From Tenacibaculum mesophilum (GTDB lineage: Bacteria > Bacteroidota > Bacteroidia > Flavobacteriales > Flavobacteriaceae): a DNA stretch of 64,000 nucleotides. Made by a program: the position numbers and the translations under genes. The stretch spans positions 2,164,001-2,228,000 of the forward strand of contig NZ_CP032544.1 in assembly GCF_003867075.1 (NCBI RefSeq). Direction: 5' to 3'. Below are positions 42,371 through 52,109 of this stretch, one piece after another (positions within the stretch are counted from its first letter, which is position 1; every line of letters starts with the position of its first letter). Below the pieces are notes generated by a model that saw only the letters and a program-made list of their open reading frames with translations, searched no databases and was not told the origin of the DNA.

Positions 42371-42402
42371 AAAGCCTCATAGAAATATTTCTATGAGGCT
42401 TT
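42371..42402. terminator. Bidirectional intrinsic terminator before gdhA end
   Basis: A stem of up to 14-15 bp (42371-42385 with 42388-42402, core GCCTCATAG) with A and T flanks separates the small exported gene from convergent gdhA. Confidence 0.85.
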
Positions 42403-42421
42403 AATGTTATTATCTATAAAA

Positions 42422-43789
<1,368 letters not shown>

Positions 43790-43814
43790 TTATAATATTA
43801 ACAATTTTACTATG

Positions 43815-43822
43815 CAAATATA
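43815..43822 (-). promoter_or_regulatory. Putative -7 promoter element for gdhA
   Basis: On the minus strand this reads TATATTTG, matching TAnnTTTG, 50 bp upstream of the gdhA start. No -33 partner at the usual distance. Confidence 0.5.
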
Positions 43823-43926
43823 ATTATTTTACTATTCGTTAATTTCTATTTTACCGTTTATTTCCCTTATTTTATTGGTGTTTATGCAAACCCTATTAAA
43901 AGTCCTTTTTTTTAGACAAAAAAACG

Positions 43927-43934
43927 TAAATTTG
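43927..43934 (+). promoter_or_regulatory. Putative -7 promoter element for pheS
   Basis: TAAATTTG matches TAnnTTTG and is followed by GCACC, a sequence also seen after the -7 elements at 21618 and 36408. It sits 23 bp before the pheS ATG. Confidence 0.5.
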
Positions 43935-43956
43935 CACCTTAACTTTTGGAAAGATT

Positions 43957-44976
43957 ATGTTAGACAAGGTAAAAGAATTGATTGAAGAGGTAAAAGCTTT
44001 TAATACCACTTCAAAAGAAGAAATTGAAACATTTAGAATTAAATATTTAGGAAGTAAAGGAATTTTAAAAGATTTATTTACTGAATTTAAAAATGTACCT
44101 AACGACCAAAAGAAAGAATTTGGGCAAACCATAAATTTACTTAAAACTTCAGCTGAAGATAAAGTAAATTCTTTAAAAGAGGCTATTGAGAATGCTGTTG
44201 AGGAAAAAGGTGTTTATGGTGATTTAACGCGTCCATCTGAACCAATCAACTTAGGTTCTCGACACCCGATTTCTTTAGTAAAGAATCAAATTATAGAAGT
44301 ATTTAACCGTATTGGTTTTACTGTTTCTGAAGGACCAGAAATTGAAGATGATTGGCACAACTTTACTGCTTTAAATTTACCAGAATATCACCCAGCGCGT
44401 GATATGCAGGATACTTTCTTTATTGAAAAGAATCCTGACACATTACTAAGAACACATACCTCATCAGTTCAGGTGCGTTATATGGAAAACAACGAACCTC
44501 CAATTCGTACCATTTCTCCAGGACGTGTGTTTAGAAACGAAGATATTTCAGCACGTGCACACTGTATTTTCCACCAAGTAGAAGGGTTATATATAGATAC
44601 TGACGTTTCTTTTGCCGATTTAAAACAAACCTTATTATACTTTACCAAAGAAATGTTTGGTAAATCTAAAATACGTTTACGTCCGTCGTACTTCCCATTT
44701 ACTGAGCCAAGTGCAGAAGTAGACATTTACTGGGGATTAGAAACTGAAACCGATTACAGAATTACCAAGGGAACTGGTTGGTTAGAAATTATGGGATGCG
44801 GTATGGTAGATCCTAATGTTTTAAAGAACTGTAATATCGACCCTACAAAATATAGTGGTTATGCTTTCGGAATGGGTATTGAACGTATTGCAATGTTATT
44901 ATACCAAATTCCAGATATTCGTATGTTCTATGAAAATGACAAACGTTTCTTAGAACAGTTTAAATCTGTAATTTAA
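43957..44976 (+). CDS. pheS: Phenylalanyl-tRNA synthetase alpha subunit
   Basis: The 339-residue protein has the N-terminal coiled-coil tRNA-binding arm (residues about 1-85) and the class II catalytic core with motif 1 near [16 protein letters not shown], motif 2 ([29 protein letters not shown]) and motif 3 ([16 protein letters not shown]). With PheT it forms the (alpha-beta)2 enzyme that charges tRNA-Phe. pheT is not adjacent, as is common in this group. The start is supported by the -7 element 23 bp upstream, and a terminator hairpin follows. Confidence 0.97.
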   Translation: MLDKVKELIEEVKAFNTTSKEEIETFRIKYLGSKGILKDLFTEFKNVPNDQKKEFGQTINLLKTSAEDKVNSLKEAIENAVEEKGVYGDLTRPSEPINLGSRHPISLVKNQIIEVFNRIGFTVSEGPEIEDDWHNFTALNLPEYHPARDMQDTFFIEKNPDTLLRTHTSSVQVRYMENNEPPIRTISPGRVFRNEDISARAHCIFHQVEGLYIDTDVSFADLKQTLLYFTKEMFGKSKIRLRPSYFPFTEPSAEVDIYWGLETETDYRITKGTGWLEIMGCGMVDPNVLKNCNIDPTKYSGYAFGMGIERIAMLLYQIPDIRMFYENDKRFLEQFKSVI

Positions 44977-45000
44977 TTTTAAAGATAAATTCAAAAAATA

Positions 45001-45029
45001 AAAGACGAAAGCGTTAAACTTTCGTCTTT
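45001..45029 (+). terminator. Intrinsic terminator after pheS
   Basis: An 11-bp stem (45001-45011 with 45019-45029, AAAGACGAAAG/CTTTCGTCTTT) with a 7-base loop is followed by a short T-rich stretch. Confidence 0.7.
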
Positions 45030-45048
45030 CCATTTTAAAAAGTTTTCA

Positions 45049-45444
45049 ATGAGAAAAGATATTGAAATCCCTAAGGTAACAGGTGTAGAAATCGCAGTAG
45101 TTTTAGAAACTAATGAAATTGATGGTAAAGAGGATTGGAATGTATATATTCTAAACAGAAAAGATGTTGATTTAGAAATGGTCGTAATTGTTTCACAAGG
45201 ATTTTCAGATACTAAAACTACTTCTATTTTCAGAAGAAAAATAGATACTCTTCCTGCAAATAGTTATCAAAAGTTTGAATTAATGCAACCTGAATTGTTC
45301 GATTTAGACAACCGTTTTCAGGTAACATTTTTTGAAGACAACAGACTACATGATAAAACTTTTATTTTTCAAGCAGAAACCATTCAAAAAGGCTTTTTAA
45401 GAGACATTGAATTCTTAGGAAAAAAAGGAATTGTTTGTAAATAA
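45049..45444 (+). CDS. Conserved hypothetical protein downstream of pheS
   Basis: The 131-residue soluble protein begins MRKDIEIPKVTGVEIAVVLE and reads as a run of beta-strands (WNVYILNRKDVDLEMVVIV, FQVTFFEDNRLHDKTFIFQ). No signal, membrane span or catalytic motif is seen. I do not recognise a named family, although I recall similar proteins in Flavobacteriia next to pheS. It could be a small beta-sandwich with a housekeeping role. It has its own 3' terminator. Confidence 0.75.
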   Translation: MRKDIEIPKVTGVEIAVVLETNEIDGKEDWNVYILNRKDVDLEMVVIVSQGFSDTKTTSIFRRKIDTLPANSYQKFELMQPELFDLDNRFQVTFFEDNRLHDKTFIFQAETIQKGFLRDIEFLGKKGIVCK

Positions 45445-45452
45445 AAATTCAC

Positions 45453-45492
45453 AAAAGAACGATAGTTGTTAAATCACAGCTATCGTTCTTTT
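45453..45492 (+). terminator. Intrinsic terminator after the hypothetical gene
   Basis: A 13-bp stem (45453-45465 with 45480-45492, core GAACGATAG/CTATCGTTC), extended by TTGT/ACAG, is followed by a T run. Confidence 0.8.
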
Positions 45493-45533
45493 TTTACTAT
45501 CACTTTTTAGTACTTTCGTAAAAATCCTATTTC

Positions 45534-46904
45534 ATGTTTTTAAACATTCAAGACTCAATTGCTCAATTTTCTTCTTGGGTATGGGGAATTCCCTTACTAA
45601 TTTTATTAATTGGTGGTGGATTATACCTTTTTATCTATTCAGGGTTAATTCCGTTCAGGTACATTGGTCATGCTATTGCTATTTTAAGAGGAAAATATGA
45701 CAAAGTAGACTCTCCTGGAGATTTATCACATTACGAAGCCTTATCATCTGCTATTGCAGCTACGGTAGGAATGGGAAATATTAGTGGTGTTGCCATTGCT
45801 ATTGCAACAGGTGGTCCGGGTGCTATTTTTTGGATGTGGATTAGTGCTTTTGTAGGTATGGCTACCAAATTTTTCACCTGTAGCTTATCAGTAATGTATC
45901 GCGGAAAAGATGAAAACGGAAACGTAAAAGGAGGGCCTATGTATGTAATTACTGAGGGTTTAGGAAAAAAATGGAAACCTTTAGCACTATTCTTCTCAGC
46001 AGCTGGATTGATAGGTACACTACCTGCATTTCAGGCCAACCAACTAACACAAACCTTAGTAGATGTTTTTCAAATACAAGAATCTAGCCATTTTACAGCT
46101 AAATTACTATTAGGTATTTCTACTGCTATTATAGTGGCCATGGTTATTTTTGGTGGAATTAAACGAATTGGTAGTGTTGCAGGAAAATTAGTTCCTATAA
46201 TGGTTGTGATTTATTTACTTACTGTTTTAACCATTTTATTTTTGCGATTAGAACAAGTTCCATCTATTTTTTCTTTAATTTTTGAGGATGCTTTTTCAGG
46301 AAAATCTGTTTTAGGTGGTGCTTTAGGGGTTTTGATAATCACTGGAGTAAAACGTGCTGCTTTTTCTAACGAAGCTGGCTTAGGTACTGCACCTATGATG
46401 CATGGGACTGCAAAAACCAAAGAACCAATCCGTGAAGGATTAGTCGCTATGCTGGGGCCTGCTATTGACACCTTGTTAGTTTGTTCTTTAACTGCATTAG
46501 CCATTTTAGCCTCAGGAGTTTGGGAAAATTTTGAAGGTAATGGAATTTCTATGACACTGGCTGCATTTGATGCGGTACTTCCTTACAAGATTGGAAGTAT
46601 TATTTTAACCATTTGTGTATTAATATTTGCTTTCTCAACACTGTTCACCTACTCTTTTTATGGATTGAGTTGTTTAAGCTTTTTAACTAACACCAAGATT
46701 GGAAAATCATACAATTATATTTACATCATTACTATTGTAATTGCTTCTATTATAAAATTAGACTTTGTTATTAACCTAATTGACAGTGCGTATGCTTTAA
46801 TGGCAATTCCTACTGTGCTTTCAACACTAATTTTAGCGCCAAAAGTAAAGAGAGAAGCTGCTAAGTATTTTCAGAAGTTAAAAAGAGGAGCTTTTAATGT
46901 TTAG
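45534..46904 (+). CDS. Alanine/glycine:cation symporter (AGCS family)
   Basis: The 456-residue inner-membrane protein has about ten to eleven helices and the AGCS hallmarks: IAATVGMGNISGVAIAIATG, GPGAIFWMWISAFVGMATK, and GVKRAAFSNEAGLGTAPMM. The family couples sodium (or proton) entry to uptake of alanine or glycine. The start at 45534 places the first helix at residues 19-37. Its 3' end overlaps the convergent HopJ-like gene by 11 bp. Confidence 0.93.
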   Translation: MFLNIQDSIAQFSSWVWGIPLLILLIGGGLYLFIYSGLIPFRYIGHAIAILRGKYDKVDSPGDLSHYEALSSAIAATVGMGNISGVAIAIATGGPGAIFWMWISAFVGMATKFFTCSLSVMYRGKDENGNVKGGPMYVITEGLGKKWKPLALFFSAAGLIGTLPAFQANQLTQTLVDVFQIQESSHFTAKLLLGISTAIIVAMVIFGGIKRIGSVAGKLVPIMVVIYLLTVLTILFLRLEQVPSIFSLIFEDAFSGKSVLGGALGVLIITGVKRAAFSNEAGLGTAPMMHGTAKTKEPIREGLVAMLGPAIDTLLVCSLTALAILASGVWENFEGNGISMTLAAFDAVLPYKIGSIILTICVLIFAFSTLFTYSFYGLSCLSFLTNTKIGKSYNYIYIITIVIASIIKLDFVINLIDSAYALMAIPTVLSTLILAPKVKREAAKYFQKLKRGAFNV

Positions 46905-47238
46905 CCAAGGGCTCTCCTTCAAAAAGCAAGCCTTCAAAACCTGTTTTTATAAAGTTTCTAATATTTTGATGATCTGTTCCTTCTGGATTATATAACACAT
47001 CTTCAAAATAATATTTTCCAAAACACGCTAAGGTTTCTTCTTTACTAAATCCCTGCTGTATAGCAAACGAAAATATTTTACACGAACCTTGATTTTTTTC
47101 AGCTTCGTTGTATAAACTTCCATTTTTAAAGGCAGTAGGAGTGAAACTATACAGGCTTTCAATTACCGAAATAGTGTCAGAAAACTCAACTTTTTTTGGT
47201 GTATTTTGTATGGTTTGTTTAAATACGTCTAATGTCAT
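46894..47238 (-). CDS. HopJ-type effector-family protein
   Basis: The start is taken at the ATG at 47238 (MTLDVFKQTIQNTPKKVEF), which fits the family; a longer start at 47319 would run across the upstream region. The 114-residue protein matches the HopJ domain: FSDTISVIESLYSFTPTAF, YNEAEKNQGSCKIFSFA and GKYYFEDVLYNPEGTDHQNIRNF. HopJ was named from a Pseudomonas type III effector, but the family is widespread in free-living bacteria with no type III system. None is seen here, so it is most likely an intracellular protein of unknown role. Confidence 0.85.
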   Translation of the reverse strand: MTLDVFKQTIQNTPKKVEFSDTISVIESLYSFTPTAFKNGSLYNEAEKNQGSCKIFSFAIQQGFSKEETLACFGKYYFEDVLYNPEGTDHQNIRNFIKTGFEGLLFEGEPLAKH

Positions 47239-47326
47239 TTGAAAAAGGTTTTTATACTGCAAAACAAATGATTTAAAGTCATAAAAACTAAGTCGTGGTA
47301 ATTTTTTACAAACTAACATTTATAGT

Positions 47327-47334
47327 TAAATTTG
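47327..47334 (+). promoter_or_regulatory. Putative -7 promoter element for aspS
   Basis: TAAATTTG matches TAnnTTTG and is followed by GCAC. A TTTA lies 18 bp upstream in the -33 position. The aspS ATG is 86 bp further on, with two small palindromes between. Confidence 0.5.
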
Positions 47335-47352
47335 CACAGCAAAAATTTCTAG

Positions 47353-47404
47353 ATTCCGAAACAAGTTCGGAATGACAATTTGTAAGAAATCTCGCTATGC
47401 GAGA
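47353..47404. repeat. Dispersed palindromic repeat in the aspS leader
   Basis: Two hairpins lie side by side: ATTCCGAA/TTCGGAAT (47353-47360 with 47366-47373) and TCTCGC/GCGAGA (47390-47395 with 47399-47404), with AATGACA between. These are words of the dispersed repeat family of this genome, here placed between the -7 element and the start codon of aspS. Confidence 0.6.
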
Positions 47405-47419
47405 ATAAAATTTTTAAAA

Positions 47420-49174
47420 ATGTACAGAACGCATACTTGTGGTGAGTTAAGAGCATCGCACATTAATACTGAAGTTACCCTTTCTGGATGGGTACAAAAA
47501 TCACGTGATAAGGGTTTTATGATTTGGGTAGATTTACGTGACCGTTACGGAATTACACAGTTAATCTTCGACGAGGAACGCACTTCTAAAGACTTAATGG
47601 AGAAGGCAAAAACTTTAGGGCGTGAGTTTGTAGTGCAAGTTACTGGAAAAGTTATTGAGCGTCAATCTAAAAACGCAAATATTCCAACAGGTGATGTAGA
47701 GGTTTTAGTATCTAGTTTAGAAATTTTAAACGAAGCTAAATTACCACCTTTTACAATAGAAGATGAAACAGATGGAGGTGAAGATTTACGTATGAAATAT
47801 CGTTATTTAGATATTCGTCGTAACCCAGTTAAAAACAGCTTAGTTTTCCGTCATAAAGTATCGATGGAAGTTCGTAAATATTTATCTGACAAAGGATTTA
47901 TTGATGTGGAAACTCCATATTTAATCAAATCCACTCCAGAAGGAGCACGAGATTTCTTAGTACCTTCTCGTATGAATGCTGGTCAGTTTTATGCCTTACC
48001 ACAATCACCACAAACTTTTAAACAATTGTTAATGGTAGGTGGTATGGATAAATACTTCCAAATTGTAAAGTGTTTTAGAGATGAAGATTTACGTGCCGAC
48101 CGTCAACCAGAATTTACACAGATAGACTGTGAAATGGCATTTGTTGAGCAAGAGGATGTGTTAGAAATTTTTGAAGGAATGACACGTCATTTATTAAAAG
48201 AAATTAACGGAGTTGAAGTAGACAAATTCCCAAGAATTACGTTTGATGAAGCTATGCGTAAATACGGAAATGATAAACCAGACATCCGTTTTGAGATGGA
48301 ATTTGGTGAATTAAACGAAGTAGCGCAACACAAAGATTTTAAAGTATTTAACGATGCTGAATTAGTTGTAGGTATTGCTGTACCAGGAGGCGCTTCATAC
48401 ACTCGTAAAGAGATTGATAAGTTAATCGATTGGGTAAAGCGTCCGCAAGTAGGAGCTTTAGGAATGGTGTACGTGAAATGCAACGAAGATGGAAGTTTTA
48501 AATCATCGGTAGACAAGTTCTACGACCAAGAAGATTTAGCTAAATGGGCTGAAGCTACAGGAGCGAAGGCTGGAGATTTAATCTGTATCCTTTCAGGAAA
48601 TACTAACAAAGTTCGCGCGCAATTAAGTGCGTTACGTATGGAACTAGCAGAACGTTTAGGTTTGCGTAAACCAAACGAGTTTGCTCCGTTATGGGTAATC
48701 GATTTCCCATTACTAGAATTAGATGAAGAAACAGGGCACTACCACGCAATGCACCACCCATTTACTTCTCCAAAACCAGGTCAGTTAGCATTATTAGATA
48801 CTGATCCAGGAGCTGTAAAAGCAAATGCTTACGATTTAGTGTTAAACGGAAACGAAATTGGTGGAGGTTCTATTAGAATTCATGATAAAGAAACACAAGC
48901 TATCATGTTTAAGCATTTAGGATTTACCGAAGAAGAGGCAAAAGCTCAGTTTGGATTCTTAATGGATGCTTTTGAATACGGAGCACCACCTCACGGAGGT
49001 TTAGCTTTCGGTTTAGATCGTTTGGTAGCTATTTTAGGAGGTCAAGAAACCATTCGTGATTTTATTGCTTTCCCTAAAAACAACTCAGGACGCGATGTAA
49101 TGATTGATGCTCCTGCAACTATAGACGATGAGCAATTACAAGAATTGAGCATTAAACTAGATATCAAAGGGTAG
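47420..49174 (+). CDS. aspS: Aspartyl-tRNA synthetase
   Basis: The start is taken at the ATG at 47420 ([19 protein letters not shown]), the standard AspRS N-terminus; a longer in-frame start at 47372 would be coded by the dispersed repeat. The 584-residue protein has an N-terminal OB-fold anticodon domain, the class II core ([38 protein letters not shown]), the bacterial GAD insertion (about 290-410) and motif 3 ([15 protein letters not shown]). It charges tRNA-Asp; whether it also charges tRNA-Asn cannot be read here. Single gene. Confidence 0.97.
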   Translation: MYRTHTCGELRASHINTEVTLSGWVQKSRDKGFMIWVDLRDRYGITQLIFDEERTSKDLMEKAKTLGREFVVQVTGKVIERQSKNANIPTGDVEVLVSSLEILNEAKLPPFTIEDETDGGEDLRMKYRYLDIRRNPVKNSLVFRHKVSMEVRKYLSDKGFIDVETPYLIKSTPEGARDFLVPSRMNAGQFYALPQSPQTFKQLLMVGGMDKYFQIVKCFRDEDLRADRQPEFTQIDCEMAFVEQEDVLEIFEGMTRHLLKEINGVEVDKFPRITFDEAMRKYGNDKPDIRFEMEFGELNEVAQHKDFKVFNDAELVVGIAVPGGASYTRKEIDKLIDWVKRPQVGALGMVYVKCNEDGSFKSSVDKFYDQEDLAKWAEATGAKAGDLICILSGNTNKVRAQLSALRMELAERLGLRKPNEFAPLWVIDFPLLELDEETGHYHAMHHPFTSPKPGQLALLDTDPGAVKANAYDLVLNGNEIGGGSIRIHDKETQAIMFKHLGFTEEEAKAQFGFLMDAFEYGAPPHGGLAFGLDRLVAILGGQETIRDFIAFPKNNSGRDVMIDAPATIDDEQLQELSIKLDIKG

Positions 49175-49238
49175 TCTACCTTGTTACAAAACAAGAGGGT
49201 TACCACATCGAATACAATTTACTTCGTAATAACCAATA

Positions 49239-49272
49239 AAAAATCCCGTTCTAGAATTAGAATGGGATTTTT
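49239..49272 (+). terminator. Intrinsic terminator after aspS
   Basis: AATCCCGTTCTA pairs with TAGAATGGGATT (one G-T pair) around the 4-base loop GAAT, extended by A and T flanks and followed by TTCTTTTTT. It lies about 65 bp after the aspS stop. Confidence 0.75.
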
Positions 49273-49366
49273 CTTTTTTATAAAAACCTACAACTTTTCT
49301 TAATAAATTATATCTTTAATTATTCATATTTAGCTTTTCAAAAATTAACTAAGCATCTAGAACACA

Positions 49367-51139
49367 ATGCCTACATCTAAAGAAGCTTATAAAAAAATAT
49401 TAATTTGGAGATACAAACATATCTCTGAACGACAGTTTGTATATGTTTTAAGCATTTTAGTAGGGTTTTTAGCGGGTATTGGTACCTTAATTCTTAAGAA
49501 CCTTACTTTTTACTTCCATCGTATTTTAGAAGATGGACTTATTAAAGATTATCATCATTCATTATACTTTATTTTTCCTATCATCGGGTTATTTTTAGTG
49601 TATTACATTAAAAAATATCTAATTAGAAAAGATATTGATCATGGTATTTCTACTACTTTACAATCTATTTCTAAAAAGAATGGAATTATTGAACGTTATA
49701 AAATTTATGCTTCATTAATTACCGCTCCTATAACTGTAGGTTTTGGAGGTTCTGTAGGGCTACAAGGCCCTGCTGTAAGTACTGGTGCTGCCTTAGGCTC
49801 TGGTGTTGCTAGGCTTTTTCATATGAATATGAGAACTCGTATGCTGCTAATTGGTTGTGCTACCGCTGGTGCGATGTCTTCAATGTTCAAAGCTCCTATT
49901 GCTGCTATCATTTTTGCAGTGGAAATTTTTAGTTTGGATCTTGCTTTTGCATCTTTAGTTCCTTTATTATTAGCATCGGTTTCAGCGGTGATTACTTCTT
50001 ATTTCTTTTTAGGAAAAGATGTATTATTTAGTGTACAACTACAAGATGCTTTTGAAATTAACGATCTTATCTTTTACATAGCCTTGGCTATTTTTACAGG
50101 GTTTTCTTCTGTATATTTTTCTAAAATCTATTTTAGAATTATTAATTTTTTCAAAAAATACACTCCTTTTAAACGATTAGTATTTGGTGGAATTGCAATT
50201 GGTATAATGCTGTTTTTAATTCCTCCTTTATTTGGTGAAGGTTATGGAATTATCAACAATTTATTGTCTGAAAATGCCAGTGCCGCTCTTAAGAATATTC
50301 ATTACAACATTGATTTTAATAATGTTTGGATGGTTATTATTTTTCTGTTAATTATTGGTGTTTTTAAAGTAATTGCCATGACTACTACTTTTGCTGCTGG
50401 CGGAGTTGGTGGTATTTTTATTCCTACACTTGTTATGGGAAGTGCTTTGGGAAATGTTACTGCTAAAATTATCAATCAATTCGGGTTTGATGTCTCAGAA
50501 ACTAACTTCACATTGATTGGTATGACGGGCTTAATGGCTGGTGTTTTACACGCACCTTTAACGGCTATTTTCTTAATTGCTGAAATAACTGGAGGTTATG
50601 ATTTATTTGTTCCATTAATGCTTGTTTCTGCTGTTTCCTATGCTATTACCAAGTATTTTGTATCAAATTCTATTTACACAATTGAACTAGCAGAACGTGG
50701 CGAGTTAATTACGCATAACAAAGATAAAAATGTGATGATGATGATGAAAACGAGTCAAATTATTGAAAAAAACTTTGTAAAAATTCATCCTGAAATGAGT
50801 CTTGGAGATATGCTAAAAAAAGCAGTTGCCAAATCAAAACGTAATATTTTTCCTGTGGTTGATAATGAAGATAAGTTTATGGGGATTGTTTTATTAGATG
50901 ATATCCGCCCTATGATGTTTAATCAAGAATTATATGAAACTACGAAGGTAAGAGATATTATGAAAATTGCTCCGGCAATTATTTTTTATAATGACACCAC
51001 TGAAAAAGTCATGCAAAAATTTAAAGAAAGTGGCGCATGGAATTTACCCGTGGTAAAAAACAGAGTGTACATTGGTTTTATTTCTAAATCAAAACTACTT
51101 TCAGTATATAGAAAAAAATTGTTAGAGGTTACTGTGTAG
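49367..51139 (+). CDS. ClC family chloride channel/antiporter with CBS domains
   Basis: The 590-residue protein has the ClC membrane domain (about 25-445) with the selectivity-filter regions GFGGSVGLQGPAVSTGAALG and AAGGVGGIFIPTLVMGSALG, followed by two C-terminal CBS motifs (about 460-585; KTSQIIEKNFVKIHPEMS, VRDIMKIAPAII). The residue after GSVGLQGPAV at the position of the proton-gating glutamate in antiporters (GREGP) is Gln, so proton coupling may be lost and a channel is plausible. It moves chloride across the inner membrane; the CBS pair may sense nucleotides. Confidence 0.92.
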   Translation: MPTSKEAYKKILIWRYKHISERQFVYVLSILVGFLAGIGTLILKNLTFYFHRILEDGLIKDYHHSLYFIFPIIGLFLVYYIKKYLIRKDIDHGISTTLQSISKKNGIIERYKIYASLITAPITVGFGGSVGLQGPAVSTGAALGSGVARLFHMNMRTRMLLIGCATAGAMSSMFKAPIAAIIFAVEIFSLDLAFASLVPLLLASVSAVITSYFFLGKDVLFSVQLQDAFEINDLIFYIALAIFTGFSSVYFSKIYFRIINFFKKYTPFKRLVFGGIAIGIMLFLIPPLFGEGYGIINNLLSENASAALKNIHYNIDFNNVWMVIIFLLIIGVFKVIAMTTTFAAGGVGGIFIPTLVMGSALGNVTAKIINQFGFDVSETNFTLIGMTGLMAGVLHAPLTAIFLIAEITGGYDLFVPLMLVSAVSYAITKYFVSNSIYTIELAERGELITHNKDKNVMMMMKTSQIIEKNFVKIHPEMSLGDMLKKAVAKSKRNIFPVVDNEDKFMGIVLLDDIRPMMFNQELYETTKVRDIMKIAPAIIFYNDTTEKVMQKFKESGAWNLPVVKNRVYIGFISKSKLLSVYRKKLLEVTV

Positions 51140-52106
51140 CTAAAAACTGACCCATTTTATCTGGAAAATCGGTAAAACCGCCATCAACATTTGCTTCAAA
51201 AAACAGTACTTGCATCATTTCTTCAAAAGAAGAAAATTCACCCAGTTGATCTGCTCTAAAAGTATATGGATGTACTTGTAGTCCTAATTTGTGAGCATCT
51301 TTAACTAGTGTTGTAAACTGCCACTTCTCTCCTACTTTTTTATCTAAAATTTGCTTGTACCAAGGTCCCAACCCGTCTGCATACGATGCTAAATGTACTA
51401 ATTCTTTGGTTTCCTCAGGGAACTCAATTAATTGTACCAAGAATAGTTCGGACTTCAATTCTTTTCGAACTCTTTCCAATTCTTTCGCATCAAAACATTG
51501 AAACATACATTTATCGTTCGTTGTTTTGTAGCCATAGCTTGAAAGGATATCCAACGAAATTTTAGCAATATCTTTTCCATATTTATGATGAAATGCTGGG
51601 TTTTTAATTTCTGGATAAATTCCGATATTTTTTCCTGTAGAAGCATTTAGTCCTTGAATTAGCTCTATTTCCTCTTGTAAAGAGTGTAATTTAAAGTTGC
51701 CTCTCCCCTTCGGAAATCGATTCGGGTACACTTGTTCTCCTGTTTTCGGATTAAAACGTTCTGTTACATTTAGTTTTTGTAATTCTCCAAACGTAAAATC
51801 AATTACATAAAAACGTTCATCTTCTCGTTTTTTTTCTGGATATTTTTCAGCAACATCAGTAACATCATCCAAATAAATATCATGAATCACAATTGGGATG
51901 TTATCTTTACTCAATACTAAATCTTGTTCTATATAATCAGGATTCATTGCGTATGCCATGGCTTTGGCTTCCATCGTGTGTTCTGGTAAGTATCCTGAGG
52001 CTCCTCGATGAGCGATTACAACTTTCTCTTTCATATTGGTCAGTTTAGTTTCTGGCTTGCATCCGAAGAAAAATATCAAGAAAAACAGCGCATAAATTTG
52101 TTTCAT
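51129..52106 (-). CDS. glpQ: Glycerophosphodiester phosphodiesterase, lipoprotein form
   Basis: The 325-residue protein has a lipoprotein signal (ALFFLIFFFGCKPE, Cys at about 16) and a GDPD TIM barrel with VVIAHRGASGYLPEHTMEA (catalytic His-Arg and metal Glu), YIEQDLVLSKDNIPIVIHD and the late YADGLGPWYKQI. It resembles GlpQ, the periplasmic enzyme that cuts glycerophosphodiesters into glycerol 3-phosphate and an alcohol. It lies 3 bp after the YfcC-like transporter gene, so the two are likely co-transcribed. Its stop overlaps the convergent ClC gene by 11 bp. Confidence 0.9.
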   Translation of the reverse strand: MKQIYALFFLIFFFGCKPETKLTNMKEKVVIAHRGASGYLPEHTMEAKAMAYAMNPDYIEQDLVLSKDNIPIVIHDIYLDDVTDVAEKYPEKKREDERFYVIDFTFGELQKLNVTERFNPKTGEQVYPNRFPKGRGNFKLHSLQEEIELIQGLNASTGKNIGIYPEIKNPAFHHKYGKDIAKISLDILSSYGYKTTNDKCMFQCFDAKELERVRKELKSELFLVQLIEFPEETKELVHLASYADGLGPWYKQILDKKVGEKWQFTTLVKDAHKLGLQVHPYTFRADQLGEFSSFEEMMQVLFFEANVDGGFTDFPDKMGQFLATQ

Positions 52107-52109
52107 TAT

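Noticed and set aside
47372..47419. Longer N-terminus for aspS starting at 47372
   Set aside because: The extra 16 residues are coded by the dispersed repeat in the leader; [11 protein letters not shown] at 47420 is the standard AspRS start.
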